From NCBI RefSeq assembly GCF_024519285.1, contig NZ_JAMZCY010000007.1:124001-188000 (forward strand): DNA of 64,000 bases. The letters are read 5' to 3'. The position numbers and the translations under genes are program-made. This document shows positions 1 to 9,404 of this stretch, piece by piece. The notes under the pieces are model-generated. The model ran no database searches. It had not been told where the DNA came from and was given only the letters and a program-made list of their open reading frames with translations. This DNA is from Cohnella sp. WQ 127256 (GTDB lineage: Bacteria; Bacillota; Bacilli; Paenibacillales; Paenibacillaceae). Within the stretch, counting starts at the first letter, position 1. Every line of letters starts with the position of its first letter.

Positions 1-1
1 T

Positions 2-304
2 GACAACGCGAAATATTGGTTTCATCATGCAGGTGATCATCCTGCATTCCACAGCCTCCAAATAAGAACGACAAGGTTCTTAAGGGAACAAAAGATTTCT
101 CAAGGACCCTTAAGGGATGTATTCGACAAAATGTCCTCACAGGGAAGCTGGAATCCTTACTTATTTATAAATGCAGTTGCCATTCAAGAAAATTATATCG
201 ACGAAGGGCATCCCCGTGGCTTGCTTGAGCACATTCAGCATATGGAGCTTGAGGCGCTCATGCGATTTATCGAGGGTAGAATTGTTGTAGGCAATCGAAG
301 TTAG
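2..304 (+). CDS. C-terminal fragment of an unrecognised protein
   Basis: An open frame runs from the left edge of the window to TAG at 302-304 and gives the last 100 residues of a protein whose start lies outside. The fragment is rich in His, Phe, Leu and Glu, with no membrane segment, signal peptide or metal motif that I recognise. It reads as the end of a soluble, mostly helical protein, with a charged amphipathic tail. It ends 6 bp before the stop of the convergent MMPL gene, and no hairpin separates the two. I do not recognise the family and offer no function. The frame itself is probable because it stays open for 300 bases with balanced codon use. Confidence 0.55.
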   Translation, partial: DNAKYWFHHAGDHPAFHSLQIRTTRFLREQKISQGPLRDVFDKMSSQGSWNPYLFINAVAIQENYIDEGHPRGLLEHIQHMELEALMRFIEGRIVVGNRS

Positions 305-310
305 TCCCTA

Positions 311-2770
311 TTATTCTTTGTGACGAGCAGACCAAGGCCACCAGTTCGCTTCTCCAAGCAGGAATGCAAATGCCGGAACGATGAATGCCATGAACAGCGT
401 AGCATATAGAAGTAAACCAATGACAGCACCTACTCCGATTTGCACAAGGGTGTCAACACCTGAAAAACTGAGCGCACCGAAGGTGCCTGCCATAATGACT
501 GCTGCAGAGCTAATCACGCCTCCGGTCGTTCTCATTGCTTTGGTCATAGCTAATTTAACTTCTCCGGTGCGATGCTCTTCTTTGAAGCGGGCCATCAAGA
601 AGATGCTATAATCAACGCCCAGAGCAACGATGATCAGGAAAATAAAGAAAGAAACCGTCCACGAAAGACCGGGGTAACCCATTATCCTCACAAACATAAA
701 CTCCGTAATCCCCATTGTAATCAGGTAATTGAATCCGAGCGAGATCAACACATATAGGGGGGCAATAATAGAGCGAAGCAACAGCATGAGCACGATGGCA
801 ATCCCTACGAGTACAAAAATAACCGTGCGGATAAAGTCTCGGGAAGATATTCCACGAAGCTCATTGTATTTGGCTGACACACCTGTACTATAAACTTCCG
901 GATAAGCAAGTGATGTTGCGTTTAAACTTTTTCTCAGTTGCTGCGTAATCATCGGAATGGAATCCATGGCTTGATCGGAATAAGGGTTGGATTCTAGAAT
1001 AAGCTCGAACCTCGTCGTTAACCCATCTGGTGAAATGTAAAAGTCCAAAGCTTGTTGCGATAAGCTAGTGTTCGAAGACTCTGCAGCAGTCCCGTTTTCC
1101 GAGACTCCCTCATCTGGATTAGTGACTCGAATCAGATTGCTAAGCTGTGAAGCTATGATCTTACTAAAACCATCTTCCAATAGCCGGATAGAGGGGACGA
1201 TTCCGACGAGACCTTGACTTAATGGTGCTGCACCGAGCGCGATTGTTTTTAACCCTTCAATCAGTGACTGTTGTTCGTTAATAATCGATTTGATAATGTC
1301 CCCAATATCGATATTTGGCTGCTTTAGCTGTCCAGGAATCGTCAGCTTCTCTGGCTTGTGCCCGAGTGGTCGAGTCGCGCTGCGAACCTCTCTAACCTGA
1401 TCCGTCCTCGTAAGCTCGGAGCTAGCCTGCTCTAGAGCCGCAAGTCCCGATTTCGTACGCATGGATTGAGTAGAAGTGATGGCTACAGTAACAGGAAACA
1501 CTTCTCCTGAGCTAAACGCCTTCTCCACCTGACGGAAGCCGATGACAGACCCTAGTTGAGGGTTGATTTCAGAGATATCATCGAACGAGCGTTTTCCTTG
1601 GAAGAGCAAAGTTAATGGAGCGAGTAGGATCATAGCGGTGAGCAGGATAATGAGTGACCGCTTTGAGGTTATCGAAGCGAACTTCCCCCATAATCGTTTG
1701 TCGTCATGCTCCTTTGATCTTCCTAGACGATTAGGCCAGCAAATCGCTTTGCCAAATACTAGCAACAGGGCAGGAACAAGCGTTAACGCCGCAACGACAG
1801 TGACTAACATGCCGATAGATACACCGACCGCAGACCGAAATAAGCCGAACTCTGCCAAGCCAATGAGTAGGAAGGCAGTAAAGACGGTGCTTGCGGAGTA
1901 TATAATTGTTTTTCCTACTCCATTCATCATTCGGGCCATCGCAGCCTGTGTTTGATTATCGGCTCGGAGCTCCTCGCGATATCGTTGGATCATAAGGATG
2001 CAATAGTCTGTGCCAGCTCCGAATAGTACAGCGATCAAGAATGATTCTGTAAAATGGGATACAGGCACACCAAAGCTAGCGGACAACCCAATTAAACCTC
2101 GCGATAGAATAAAGCTAATCCCAATCGTTAATAAGGGAATGATCGGAGTGACAGGTGAGCGGAACAGGATTAGTAAGATAAGAAGGACTAATCCGATCGT
2201 AATGACCTCGGTGCGTCGCAAACCACTTTCGGAGGATATTTGAAAATCCTGAGATAGCGGGGCGTTCCCAGTTAATACGGCTGTGGATCCTTCTGGAGCG
2301 TCATGGAGTAAAAGCTTGAGTTTATTTAAAGTTGTTTTTGTCGCATCGTCAAAGTCAGCATGAGGCAGATTAACGATGGCAATTAACGTCGAGCCATCTT
2401 TGCTTAACAATCTGTCGGCAAGCTCTGGTTGTGTTTGAGCGGACTGCACGCTAGTGATATTAAGCTCTTGTTTGCGGTTATCGATGTCCCTAAGAAGATG
2501 CTCTAGCCATTCTTTATCCCTATCCAGCAGCATTTCCTTTCGGAAGAGCACGATTACAGCGCTTGTAAGAGAATGAGCGGATGGGTTGATTTGCTGTAGC
2601 AGCTGTGTCGCTTGCACAGATTCGGCTTCTGGTGGCAAAAATCTCTGTTCCGTTTTCCTTACAATAGACTGTAGATCCGGTAAAACAAAGAAGGAGAGAG
2701 AAGCCATCGTGAGCCAGCCCAAAATAATAATCCAGCGTAGCTTAACTATCCAACCTATCCATTTTTCCAC
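311..2770 (-). CDS. MMPL family RND-type exporter (YdfJ-like)
   Basis: The 819-residue protein has the two-half layout of MMPL/RND exporters. One N-terminal membrane helix (about 8-30) is followed by an extracytoplasmic domain and a helix bundle (about 185-350). A helix near 370-390, a second large outside domain and a final bundle (about 645-805) follow. The repeated intramembrane motifs GAGTDYCILMIQRYREE and ALGVDYSIFLMARFKEE carry the Asp-Tyr pair that is typical of proton relay in this family. The family exports lipids or hydrophobic compounds using the proton gradient; the substrate here is unknown. The start is GTG, with AGGTGG 9 bases upstream. The gene lies 18 bp after a small unknown gene, probably in the same transcript. 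Confidence 0.9.
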   Translation of the reverse strand: MEKWIGWIVKLRWIIILGWLTMASLSFFVLPDLQSIVRKTEQRFLPPEAESVQATQLLQQINPSAHSLTSAVIVLFRKEMLLDRDKEWLEHLLRDIDNRKQELNITSVQSAQTQPELADRLLSKDGSTLIAIVNLPHADFDDATKTTLNKLKLLLHDAPEGSTAVLTGNAPLSQDFQISSESGLRRTEVITIGLVLLILLILFRSPVTPIIPLLTIGISFILSRGLIGLSASFGVPVSHFTESFLIAVLFGAGTDYCILMIQRYREELRADNQTQAAMARMMNGVGKTIIYSASTVFTAFLLIGLAEFGLFRSAVGVSIGMLVTVVAALTLVPALLLVFGKAICWPNRLGRSKEHDDKRLWGKFASITSKRSLIILLTAMILLAPLTLLFQGKRSFDDISEINPQLGSVIGFRQVEKAFSSGEVFPVTVAITSTQSMRTKSGLAALEQASSELTRTDQVREVRSATRPLGHKPEKLTIPGQLKQPNIDIGDIIKSIINEQQSLIEGLKTIALGAAPLSQGLVGIVPSIRLLEDGFSKIIASQLSNLIRVTNPDEGVSENGTAAESSNTSLSQQALDFYISPDGLTTRFELILESNPYSDQAMDSIPMITQQLRKSLNATSLAYPEVYSTGVSAKYNELRGISSRDFIRTVIFVLVGIAIVLMLLLRSIIAPLYVLISLGFNYLITMGITEFMFVRIMGYPGLSWTVSFFIFLIIVALGVDYSIFLMARFKEEHRTGEVKLAMTKAMRTTGGVISSAAVIMAGTFGALSFSGVDTLVQIGVGAVIGLLLYATLFMAFIVPAFAFLLGEANWWPWSARHKE

Positions 2771-2788
2771 GAAACATGACCACCTCCG

Positions 2789-3097
2789 CTAAAGCGCATA
2801 CCCTTCTAATGGCCCATCTCCACGAATAGCGGCAGCGTTATGCTGGGGATTGGGATGAAAATGTCCTTTACCCTCCAACTGAAGCCCGCCGATTGCTATC
2901 GCTCTCATTTCAATTCCAATGTGATCTGACAACGCAAAGTTATGTAGAAGCTCCACATCAACAACTCCATCGATATCAATAAACCATTGCAGTGTACCGT
3001 GATCTTTAATGATCATGAGTTTGGCACTTGAGAATGCGAGGCTCCAAGATTGAGGGGCTTGTGCAATGACGAGCTCAGCCAAGTCGTATGTTTCCAT
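2789..3097 (-). CDS. conserved-looking hypothetical protein, 102 aa
   Basis: This small soluble protein has no signal peptide or membrane segment. It contains alternating hydrophobic strands (LMIIKD, WFIDIDG, VDVELLHNF) that suggest a compact alpha/beta fold, and a His/Asn-rich tail (GHFHPNPQHNAAA). The start is ATG with a clear GGGAGG site 10 bases upstream. It is the first gene of a likely two-gene unit with the MMPL exporter, whose GTG start follows after 18 bp. That arrangement suggests a partner or accessory of the exporter, but I do not recognise the family. Confidence 0.65.
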   Translation of the reverse strand: METYDLAELVIAQAPQSWSLAFSSAKLMIIKDHGTLQWFIDIDGVVDVELLHNFALSDHIGIEMRAIAIGGLQLEGKGHFHPNPQHNAAAIRGDGPLEGYAL

Positions 3098-3348
3098 GTT
3101 GATCTATTCCTCCCTTACTTCTGTAGTAATTGTACCGTTATAGTGAAAAAGTTTGCAAACTAAGTTGCGAAACCGTGCTAATAGTAGCAGAAAATGACGA
3201 CAGATACCCAGAAATTGGGTTTATTACGGACGAATTTTGTCGAAATATTGTCGTAATCAGCGTTTCGGAAGCAGGAAACCAACTATTCATGTGGAATAAT
3301 AAGAAGAGTCTTTCTACCTAGAATAGGTATTTTGTCGGAGGCAATTTC

Positions 3349-5469
3349 ATGTTGACCAATCGTGCCGAAATGAAAACAATAGGGGTAATTATTGCTGCTG
3401 CTATCGTATTTAGTAGCCTACACATAGGATATGAGTGGTTTGAACAAGCTTTTGTTCCTATTAATCTTGTTGTCTTACAAACCGTTTTGGAGGTATTCGG
3501 ATTTGCGATCTGCTTTGCTCTAGTCATTCTTGGCTGGATGGTTTTCGTTCCTACGCTATGCAGACAACGGCTTATGACTGCGGCTTTGTTCGCTGTGGTA
3601 GGACTACTAGATTTATTACATATGCTAAGTTCCCCAGGTATGCCCTTATATGACTCTTCAGTTGGTGATACGCCAAGCGTTCTGTTACATTGCGCAGCCC
3701 AGTGCTTGGGAGCACTTGGTCTCCTCGTCGTCTTCTCCTTAAAAAATCAGATCGTCAAGCCTCGTATCCGAGTCTATGCGATTGTACCCGTTATTTTTTT
3801 AGTTTCAGTCGTTTCATGGTTTGTATTTCATGCAGAGCAATGGAATCATTCCGTCATTGAGATGATTGAGCCTATTCAACAGATAACAACACTGCTTCTA
3901 TACATAGCTACAATAAGTATTATCCTGTATCGTAATCGGATTGAACGACCTGAGTCGATGCTTACAATCGTGCAGGGAATCATTTGGCTGTTATTGGCTA
4001 AAATTGAAGAGATATTAGGACCGGGGCAAGGCTCAGTAGAAAATCTATTCGCTGATGGTTTTAAGATCGTTGGGTACTATTATTTACTTAAAGGAATTTA
4101 TTTTGTACTTATTGAAGCACCCTATAGACGACATAAGAAAACAGAAGCTCGCATGAATTATTTAGCCTATCATGACGAGCTTACAGCTTTGCCGAATCGT
4201 CGCTTATTTTCTGATCGAGTGAGAGCGGAGATGGGGCGTGCTCAGCTTAGAAATAGCAGGTTTGCTTTGTTGTGGCTGGACTTGGACCGTTTCAAAACGA
4301 TTAACGACTCACTGGGGCATTCCTTTGGTGATCGAATGCTTGTTGCGGTTGCTGAACGTTTATTAAAATTTGCGGACAAGCCGGAAAATGTCTTCAGGCT
4401 AGGTGGAGATGAGTTTACAGTTATTATTAGTGACATCAGAGGGGAAAAGGAAGCAGAGGAAACTGCTCAGCGGTTAGTAGATCTCTTTGAAGAGCCTATT
4501 AAGGTCGGAGCTTCCTCCTTCCACATTTCAACGAGTGTTGGGATGGCCCTTTTCCCAGATGACGGAAATTCTCTAGATATTTTGCTACAAAATGCGGATA
4601 CAGCTATGTATAGTGCCAAAGAGACTCGTAATAGCTGGCAGAGATACGAGCTTGAAATGAACTTGAAGGCGAAGGAGAAGCTACTGCTAGAAAACGATTT
4701 ACGTATCGCACTTGAGCTGGGGCAATTCCATCTGGCTTATCAGCCACTTATAGATTTAGAGCATGAGCAGCTTATCGGAGCTGAAGCCTTATTAAGGTGG
4801 AGCCATCCCCATAGAGGGGAAATTCCACCATCTGAATTTATACCACTGAGTGAAGAAAACGGATTTATTTTACCGCTTGGTGAATGGGTGCTTCGTAACG
4901 CATGCCTTCAAATGAAAGCTTGGCAGGATAAAGGTTATTCTCCTATCATATTGTCGGTTAACTTATCCATTCGCCAATTCCGCCAGCATGATCTGTGTGA
5001 ACGTATCGCTAAGGTGCTAGAGGAAACTCGCTTGGAACCGCAATGGCTAGAGCTCGAAATAACGGAAAGCATTATGGCAGACGTAAAGTTCGCGACGGAA
5101 ATGCTTGAGAGACTTAAGAAGCTCGGCGTTCGGATCAGCATTGATGACTTCGGTACGGGATACAGCTCGCTTTATTACTTGAAGCGGTTCCCCATCGACA
5201 AGCTGAAGATTGATCGCTCATTCGTGAACGATGTGTTAACAGATCGCAATGATGCAGCGATTGTATCCGGCATTCTAGCGATGGCAAGTAATTTGAATTT
5301 GCCTGTAACGGCAGAAGGGGTAGAAAGTGCTGGCCAAGTGGCCTTCCTGAAGGGATTGAAATGTCAGGAGGCACAAGGTTACTTTTACTCCAAGCCCGTT
5401 TCACCGGTTAAGTTTCTTGAATTGTTCGAAATAGATAAGACGAAGAAGGATGCAGCGGCAACCGATTAA
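3349..5469 (+). CDS. membrane-bound GGDEF-EAL cyclic-di-GMP enzyme with MASE-like sensor
   Basis: The 706-residue protein starts with about seven to eight membrane helices (residues 8-255). A DLLHMLSSPGMP stretch there resembles the MASE3 sensor family. A diguanylate cyclase domain follows (about 270-430) with an intact GGDEF active-site loop near residue 350. A phosphodiesterase domain follows (about 440-695) with the EAL signature near 478, DDFGTGYSS, KIDRSF and EGVES, so both catalytic sites look complete. It should make and/or degrade cyclic di-GMP in response to a membrane signal and so influence motility, adhesion or sporulation. RBS GGAGG lies 9 bases before ATG. It stands alone and ends in a strong terminator. 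Confidence 0.92.
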   Translation: MLTNRAEMKTIGVIIAAAIVFSSLHIGYEWFEQAFVPINLVVLQTVLEVFGFAICFALVILGWMVFVPTLCRQRLMTAALFAVVGLLDLLHMLSSPGMPLYDSSVGDTPSVLLHCAAQCLGALGLLVVFSLKNQIVKPRIRVYAIVPVIFLVSVVSWFVFHAEQWNHSVIEMIEPIQQITTLLLYIATISIILYRNRIERPESMLTIVQGIIWLLLAKIEEILGPGQGSVENLFADGFKIVGYYYLLKGIYFVLIEAPYRRHKKTEARMNYLAYHDELTALPNRRLFSDRVRAEMGRAQLRNSRFALLWLDLDRFKTINDSLGHSFGDRMLVAVAERLLKFADKPENVFRLGGDEFTVIISDIRGEKEAEETAQRLVDLFEEPIKVGASSFHISTSVGMALFPDDGNSLDILLQNADTAMYSAKETRNSWQRYELEMNLKAKEKLLLENDLRIALELGQFHLAYQPLIDLEHEQLIGAEALLRWSHPHRGEIPPSEFIPLSEENGFILPLGEWVLRNACLQMKAWQDKGYSPIILSVNLSIRQFRQHDLCERIAKVLEETRLEPQWLELEITESIMADVKFATEMLERLKKLGVRISIDDFGTGYSSLYYLKRFPIDKLKIDRSFVNDVLTDRNDAAIVSGILAMASNLNLPVTAEGVESAGQVAFLKGLKCQEAQGYFYSKPVSPVKFLELFEIDKTKKDAAATD

Positions 5470-5476
5470 GCAATGA

Positions 5477-5530
5477 AGAGGGGCTAACTCTGAAGATCTA
5501 TACAGATCTGGGAGTTAGCTCCTCTTTATT
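5477..5530 (+). terminator. rho-independent terminator after the GGDEF-EAL gene
   Basis: A 14-bp perfect stem (left arm 5477-5490, right arm 5512-5525) encloses a second small helix and is followed by a T-rich run. Confidence 0.85.
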
Positions 5531-5654
5531 GTTATAGATGGTCATCTCGCAGGTAGCATATAAGATCGAATGCAGTAACAGGGTCCAGCATACTATCTCA
5601 GAGGGCCAAATCACGCGTGGGCAACCGTACGAAGACGACTCAGCTTCGGTAGAG

Positions 5655-5683
5655 TTGAAGAGGTAGTCGTGATCAGGTACGAT
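5655..5683 (+). promoter_or_regulatory. candidate sigma-A promoter of the copper locus
   Basis: TTGAAG (5655-5660) and TACGAT (5678-5683) are separated by 17 bases, 59 bp before the ycnJ start. The rest of the 5531-5742 gap shows no gene and no obvious CsoR or YcnK operator. Confidence 0.4.
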
Positions 5684-5742
5684 AGTGTAGCAGTCCAGAT
5701 CACGAGGCAATCGTTTAATAGATATAGCAGGAGGTCGCTTTA

Positions 5743-7416
5743 ATGACATATTCAAGTAAGATTCACCCCTTTTCCAGAGCGCAATGGGGTAGGAAAATGG
5801 CGCGTTTGACACTATTGCTTATTTTAGGCTTATTTTCTATAGTAGGCGTTGTTGGACAGGCTGAAGCCCATGCGGTATTGGAGCAAACGACGCCGCCCGC
5901 GAACAGCCAATTGGATACTAGCCCGCCAATGATTGAAGTCTTGTTCAACGAGAGACTAGATACTGGGGGTTCGAAGCTCCTCGTATTAAACGAGTCTTCG
6001 CGTAATGTTGCCAAGGGAAAACTCGAAATGTTTAACGAAAATAAAGGAATAAGAATGGAGTTGCCAAAGCTAGGGGAGGGTCATTATACCGTCTCCTATT
6101 CGGTCATATCCGCGGATGGTCACCCGATATCCGGAGCCTACGTATTTACTGTTGGGAATCCGGATCCATTACCTGATGCCAGTCAGTTGGATCCCCATCA
6201 GCAGATCGGACATTCTCATAACCATGGGGGAGCAGGCTTGGATCAGCAAGCTTTCCTCCTCTACGCGGCAAGGATTTTATATTATGCGGGACTTCTTTCG
6301 GTTGCGGGACTTGCGTTGTGGGGGTTATTGCGTCAAGCTTCACCGATTTTCAGTGAGGTGCACAAGCGTTCCTTAGCGCTAGCAGGTAAATTTGCATTGC
6401 TCGCTACGATGGCTTATGTATTTTTTAGTTTACGGGATCTGGGTCAAGGGGAGCCGCTCTCCGAGTGGGGGCGCATCCTGATGGAGACAACAATTGGTAA
6501 GCTATATGCAGCTGGACTATTGCTAGCCATTGTCGCACCCATGCTGGCTTCACTTGGTTCGATCGCCCGCCTGTTCTGGGTCGTTGTCGCCCTATTCTTA
6601 GAAGCATGGTCCGGTCATGCGGCAGCATTCGATCCGATATCCTATACGATAAGCTTAGACTTCCTGCATCTGTTAGCTGCTGCCCTATGGAGTGGAGGGC
6701 TAGTACTTCTACTCGCCATTTGGTATAAGGATAGACCTGAAGCGGGAAGATTCGCGCTCGTGTTCTCGAAGTGGGCGCTCATTTCATTCATCGCATTGTG
6801 GGTAACAGGAATATTATCGACGCTGAACTTCTTACCTTCCTTAGAGTATTTGTTCTACACAAACTGGGGCAAATGGCTAATTGCCAAAGCGACTCTATCT
6901 CTACTCGTCGGGGTCACTGCGTTCTTGATCCGGCTTCGTCTCAGGAAGGGCGATCTCCCTCGTGGAAGTCTTCTGAAGGTCGATGTCGGCTTGCTCCTTG
7001 CCATTGTGATAAGTGTTGGAGTCCTAACTTACCAAAGCCCTCTACCCGCGAACAACCCGTTGAATTTTCATAAAATGGGGACAGAAATGCACGTAACATT
7101 AAGAGTGACACCTAACACCCCAGGAGATAACCAGTTTAACTTGAAAATATGGCTGCCGGAAAAAACGGGTGAGGGTAAGCCGAAAATCGTACAATTGCGA
7201 ATGCTGCCGCTCGATAAAGAAGGAATGGGCTTCATAGATGTCCCATTGGAAGCCTATCAGGACGAGGATCAGGATGGATTCCCAGACTATACGAAATCGA
7301 CTTATCGTGTGAAAGGACCCTATCTTCCTTTCGCTGGTGAGTGGATGGCTCAAATTAGGGTAACGGACTCCGAAGATACGGAGAGGGTCGTGGAAACAAC
7401 TTATCGGATTTACTAA
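5743..7416 (+). CDS. ycnJ: copper uptake/resistance protein, CopC-CopD-YtkA fusion (YcnJ-like)
   Basis: The 557-residue membrane protein matches the three-part plan of Bacillus YcnJ. A signal peptide should be cut after AEA42, leaving His43 as the new N-terminus, the copper ligand expected in CopC domains. The CopC beta-sandwich covers about 43-140, with another conserved His in SADGHPISG. A His-rich linker (HSHNHGG) leads to the CopD domain with about eight membrane helices (160-425). A C-terminal YtkA/FixH-like domain covers about 435-557. YcnJ is linked to copper import in Bacillus subtilis. ATG is preceded by AGGAGG. It forms a likely operon with the kinase and ycnI downstream; unlike in Bacillus, no ycnK repressor gene is next to it. 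Confidence 0.88.
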   Translation: MTYSSKIHPFSRAQWGRKMARLTLLLILGLFSIVGVVGQAEAHAVLEQTTPPANSQLDTSPPMIEVLFNERLDTGGSKLLVLNESSRNVAKGKLEMFNENKGIRMELPKLGEGHYTVSYSVISADGHPISGAYVFTVGNPDPLPDASQLDPHQQIGHSHNHGGAGLDQQAFLLYAARILYYAGLLSVAGLALWGLLRQASPIFSEVHKRSLALAGKFALLATMAYVFFSLRDLGQGEPLSEWGRILMETTIGKLYAAGLLLAIVAPMLASLGSIARLFWVVVALFLEAWSGHAAAFDPISYTISLDFLHLLAAALWSGGLVLLLAIWYKDRPEAGRFALVFSKWALISFIALWVTGILSTLNFLPSLEYLFYTNWGKWLIAKATLSLLVGVTAFLIRLRLRKGDLPRGSLLKVDVGLLLAIVISVGVLTYQSPLPANNPLNFHKMGTEMHVTLRVTPNTPGDNQFNLKIWLPEKTGEGKPKIVQLRMLPLDKEGMGFIDVPLEAYQDEDQDGFPDYTKSTYRVKGPYLPFAGEWMAQIRVTDSEDTERVVETTYRIY

Positions 7417-7428
7417 CTAGGGAGAGGC

Positions 7429-8277
7429 ATGACTATGGATAACCAGAAGAAGGACCGAAAAATCAAATGGCTAATTCTGCTCATTCCTACGCTTACAATT
7501 GGCTTGTGGGAATATGTTCGTCATGCATTCCTGCTCCCATATCTATCTATGGAGCTAGGAAATTTACTCGCTCCTTTTATCGTGCTCGCGGTAACCTTGA
7601 CGTTAGTGAGAAGCCTCTTTTCCCGACTGGAGCAATCTCAACAAGCTTTGCAGAGGGAAAAGGGAGCTAACGCCGCTTTGGAGGAAAGAGAAAGCTTGGC
7701 AAGAGAGCTTCATGATGGGATCTCACAATCGTTATTCCTGCTCGCGGTGAAGCTTGACCAGTTAGATGGAATGAAAAGTGAGGGGCCAGTGAAAGAGCTA
7801 GCAGCAGGCTTAAGAGGAACGGTAAGAGTCATACACGACGATGTTAGGCAAGCGATTGCTAATCTTCGTCAGCCTCCTTCCCCCATAACGGCTGCCTGGG
7901 TCGTCCCCTTGCGTGAACTGCTTGGCGAGACTGCAGAGCTGACAGAAGCACATGCAGAATTTAGCTGGAGTATTCCGGATGGAAGCTTATCAGATAAGGA
8001 AAAGGTAGAGCTTCATGCCTGTGTGAGAGAGGCTCTAATCAATGTCCGCAAGCATGCTAATGCATCTCATGTGTACGTTCTTGGAGAGTCAGATGGAACA
8101 GGCGGCTTCCGTTGTACGGTTGAGGATGATGGAATAGGATTCAATGGTGATCCATGGGCTGTGACTGGCCGATTCGGCCTCCGCATGGTTCGCGATCGTG
8201 CGAAATCAATAGGATGGACATTCTTAGCTGAACGCAGGGGAGACCGAACGGTCGTTGAATTGGTGAAGCGGGGATGA
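7429..8277 (+). CDS. two-helix membrane sensor histidine kinase, NarL/DesK type
   Basis: This 282-residue kinase has two membrane helices (about 13-33 and 45-63) with almost no outside loop, so the sensor is probably intramembrane or works through a partner. The HisKA_3 box ESLARELHDGISQSL puts the phosphorylated His at residue 95. The ATPase domain follows with the N-box REALINVRKHA and the G-boxes DDGIGF and GRFGLRM. It starts 12 bp after ycnJ, with GGAGAGG as RBS, so it should be co-transcribed. No response-regulator gene is adjacent, and its partner must be encoded elsewhere. The position between ycnJ and ycnI suggests a copper-related signal, which is inference. Confidence 0.88.
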   Translation: MTMDNQKKDRKIKWLILLIPTLTIGLWEYVRHAFLLPYLSMELGNLLAPFIVLAVTLTLVRSLFSRLEQSQQALQREKGANAALEERESLARELHDGISQSLFLLAVKLDQLDGMKSEGPVKELAAGLRGTVRVIHDDVRQAIANLRQPPSPITAAWVVPLRELLGETAELTEAHAEFSWSIPDGSLSDKEKVELHACVREALINVRKHANASHVYVLGESDGTGGFRCTVEDDGIGFNGDPWAVTGRFGLRMVRDRAKSIGWTFLAERRGDRTVVELVKRG

Positions 8278-8456
8278 AGGACTAGAGATATCTGGTACGC
8301 GACTGTAGCCAATTTGCAGCTAAGACATCAGATTGCCAACATTTTGTCACATAGAATCATTCAAGATGGCTCTTTCGAGTCATTCGTAAAATGTTAGTTC
8401 AAGTTATACTTGGGGATGTTATCAACTATTGAACGAGAAAGGTCGGAAAATATCCC

Positions 8457-9074
8457 ATGAAGAAAAGTTTAATGCTAGTGCTTGCCCTTATACTGTCCAT
8501 TGGCTTCGGAGGACTGGCTAGTGCTCACGTAAGCGTTCAGCCATCAGAAGTGCCTGCTGGATCTTATCAAGTGTTCACAGTTCGCGTGCCGACGGAGAAA
8601 GAGTCTGGAACTACACAAGTTAAAGTTACGATCCCTGACAATGTAAACGTAAGTCGCTTCGAGCCTAAGTTCGATTGGGCTTACGAGGTTGAGAAAAATG
8701 CAGATGGCAAAATCACGACTGTGACATGGAAAGCTACAGGCAAAGGTCTTAGCGCAACAGAATTTGGTGAATTCCGGATGCAAGGCAAAGTAGCAGATGA
8801 TGCTAAGGAGCTTCTATGGAAAGCCTATCAAACTTACTCGGACGGCGAAGTTGTGGAATGGACAGGAGCAGCAGATGCCGATAAGCCTGCATCTGTTACG
8901 AAGGTAACTGCGGCAACAGGTGCTGGAGATGGTCATGGAGCGACTAGCGGAGCTGCTGAAGAAGAAGCTGATAACGATGGTGGGCGTGATACGTTGACGC
9001 TGTCCTTCGCTATTGCAGGCTTAGTAGCAGGTGTGCTTGCGTTATTGATTGCTTTATTCCGTAAACGGGCATAA
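8457..9074 (+). CDS. ycnI: YcnI-like copper-binding protein (DUF1775), membrane anchored
   Basis: The 205-residue protein has a signal peptide cut after ASA23, giving His24 as mature N-terminus. That is the residue used in the mono-histidine copper brace described for YcnI; Trp135 is the likely second conserved position. The DUF1775 beta-sandwich covers about 24-150. An acidic Gly/Ala linker and one C-terminal membrane helix (about 181-200) ending in RKRA anchor it outside the cytoplasmic membrane. It likely binds Cu(II) and exchanges it with YcnJ. A 179-bp gap precedes it, so it may have its own promoter. The RBS (AAAGGTCGG) is only moderate. Confidence 0.87.
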   Translation: MKKSLMLVLALILSIGFGGLASAHVSVQPSEVPAGSYQVFTVRVPTEKESGTTQVKVTIPDNVNVSRFEPKFDWAYEVEKNADGKITTVTWKATGKGLSATEFGEFRMQGKVADDAKELLWKAYQTYSDGEVVEWTGAADADKPASVTKVTAATGAGDGHGATSGAAEEEADNDGGRDTLTLSFAIAGLVAGVLALLIALFRKRA

Positions 9075-9117
9075 GGGATTGTTGCTGAAACAGCAATAAA
9101 ATTTTCGGAACTCCAAA

Positions 9118-9160
9118 AGAAACCGCATGCGAGTACAACACTCCGTGCGGTTTCTTTCTT
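9118..9160 (+). terminator. rho-independent terminator after ycnI
   Basis: A 10-bp stem AGAAACCGCA/TGCGGTTTCT (9118-9127 and 9146-9155) is followed by TTCTTTG. A weaker hairpin (TTGCTG AAA CAGCAA) lies just upstream near 9080. Confidence 0.8.
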
Positions 9161-9162
9161 TG

Positions 9163-9228
9163 TTTATTTGTGTAATATGATCAACATTATTTAAGTTTAT
9201 TTGTGTAATATTATCAACTTTATTTAAT
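9163..9228 (+). repeat. two tandem 33-bp AT-rich repeats upstream of the Crp/Fnr gene
   Basis: Copies at 9163-9195 and 9196-9228 differ at three positions. Each contains TTTATTTGTGTAATAT followed by ATCAAC, giving an ATCAA half-site like that of Fnr-type sites and a TTGTG on the other side. They lie in the 330-bp gap (9075-9404) that otherwise holds only two hairpins and AT-rich DNA. They could be operators for the regulator encoded downstream. Confidence 0.7.
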
Positions 9229-9244
9229 ATTTTTACTTAAATTT

Positions 9245-9270
9245 AAAAAGAGGACAAACGTCCTTTTTTT
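9245..9270. terminator. short A/T-flanked hairpin, possible attenuator or bidirectional terminator
   Basis: AGGAC (9251-9255) pairs with GTCCT (9260-9264). An A-run lies before it and seven T after it. It sits between the tandem repeats and the crp-like gene, so it either ends read-through from the left or attenuates the crp transcript. Confidence 0.5.
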
Positions 9271-9404
9271 CAGTAAAAGGACTGTGGTATGATGATTTCA
9301 GAAATAAGAAATTGAATTATTTAATAAATAATACATATTTTGTAATTATTAAAAATGGAAAGAAAAAAAGAGAAATGTGACGGATTATGAAAGGGTTGTG
9401 ATTT

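Noticed and set aside
3130-3321. Plus-strand frame of 63 codons before the GGDEF-EAL gene
   Set aside because: No RBS, unusual composition, and it fills what should be the promoter region between divergent genes.
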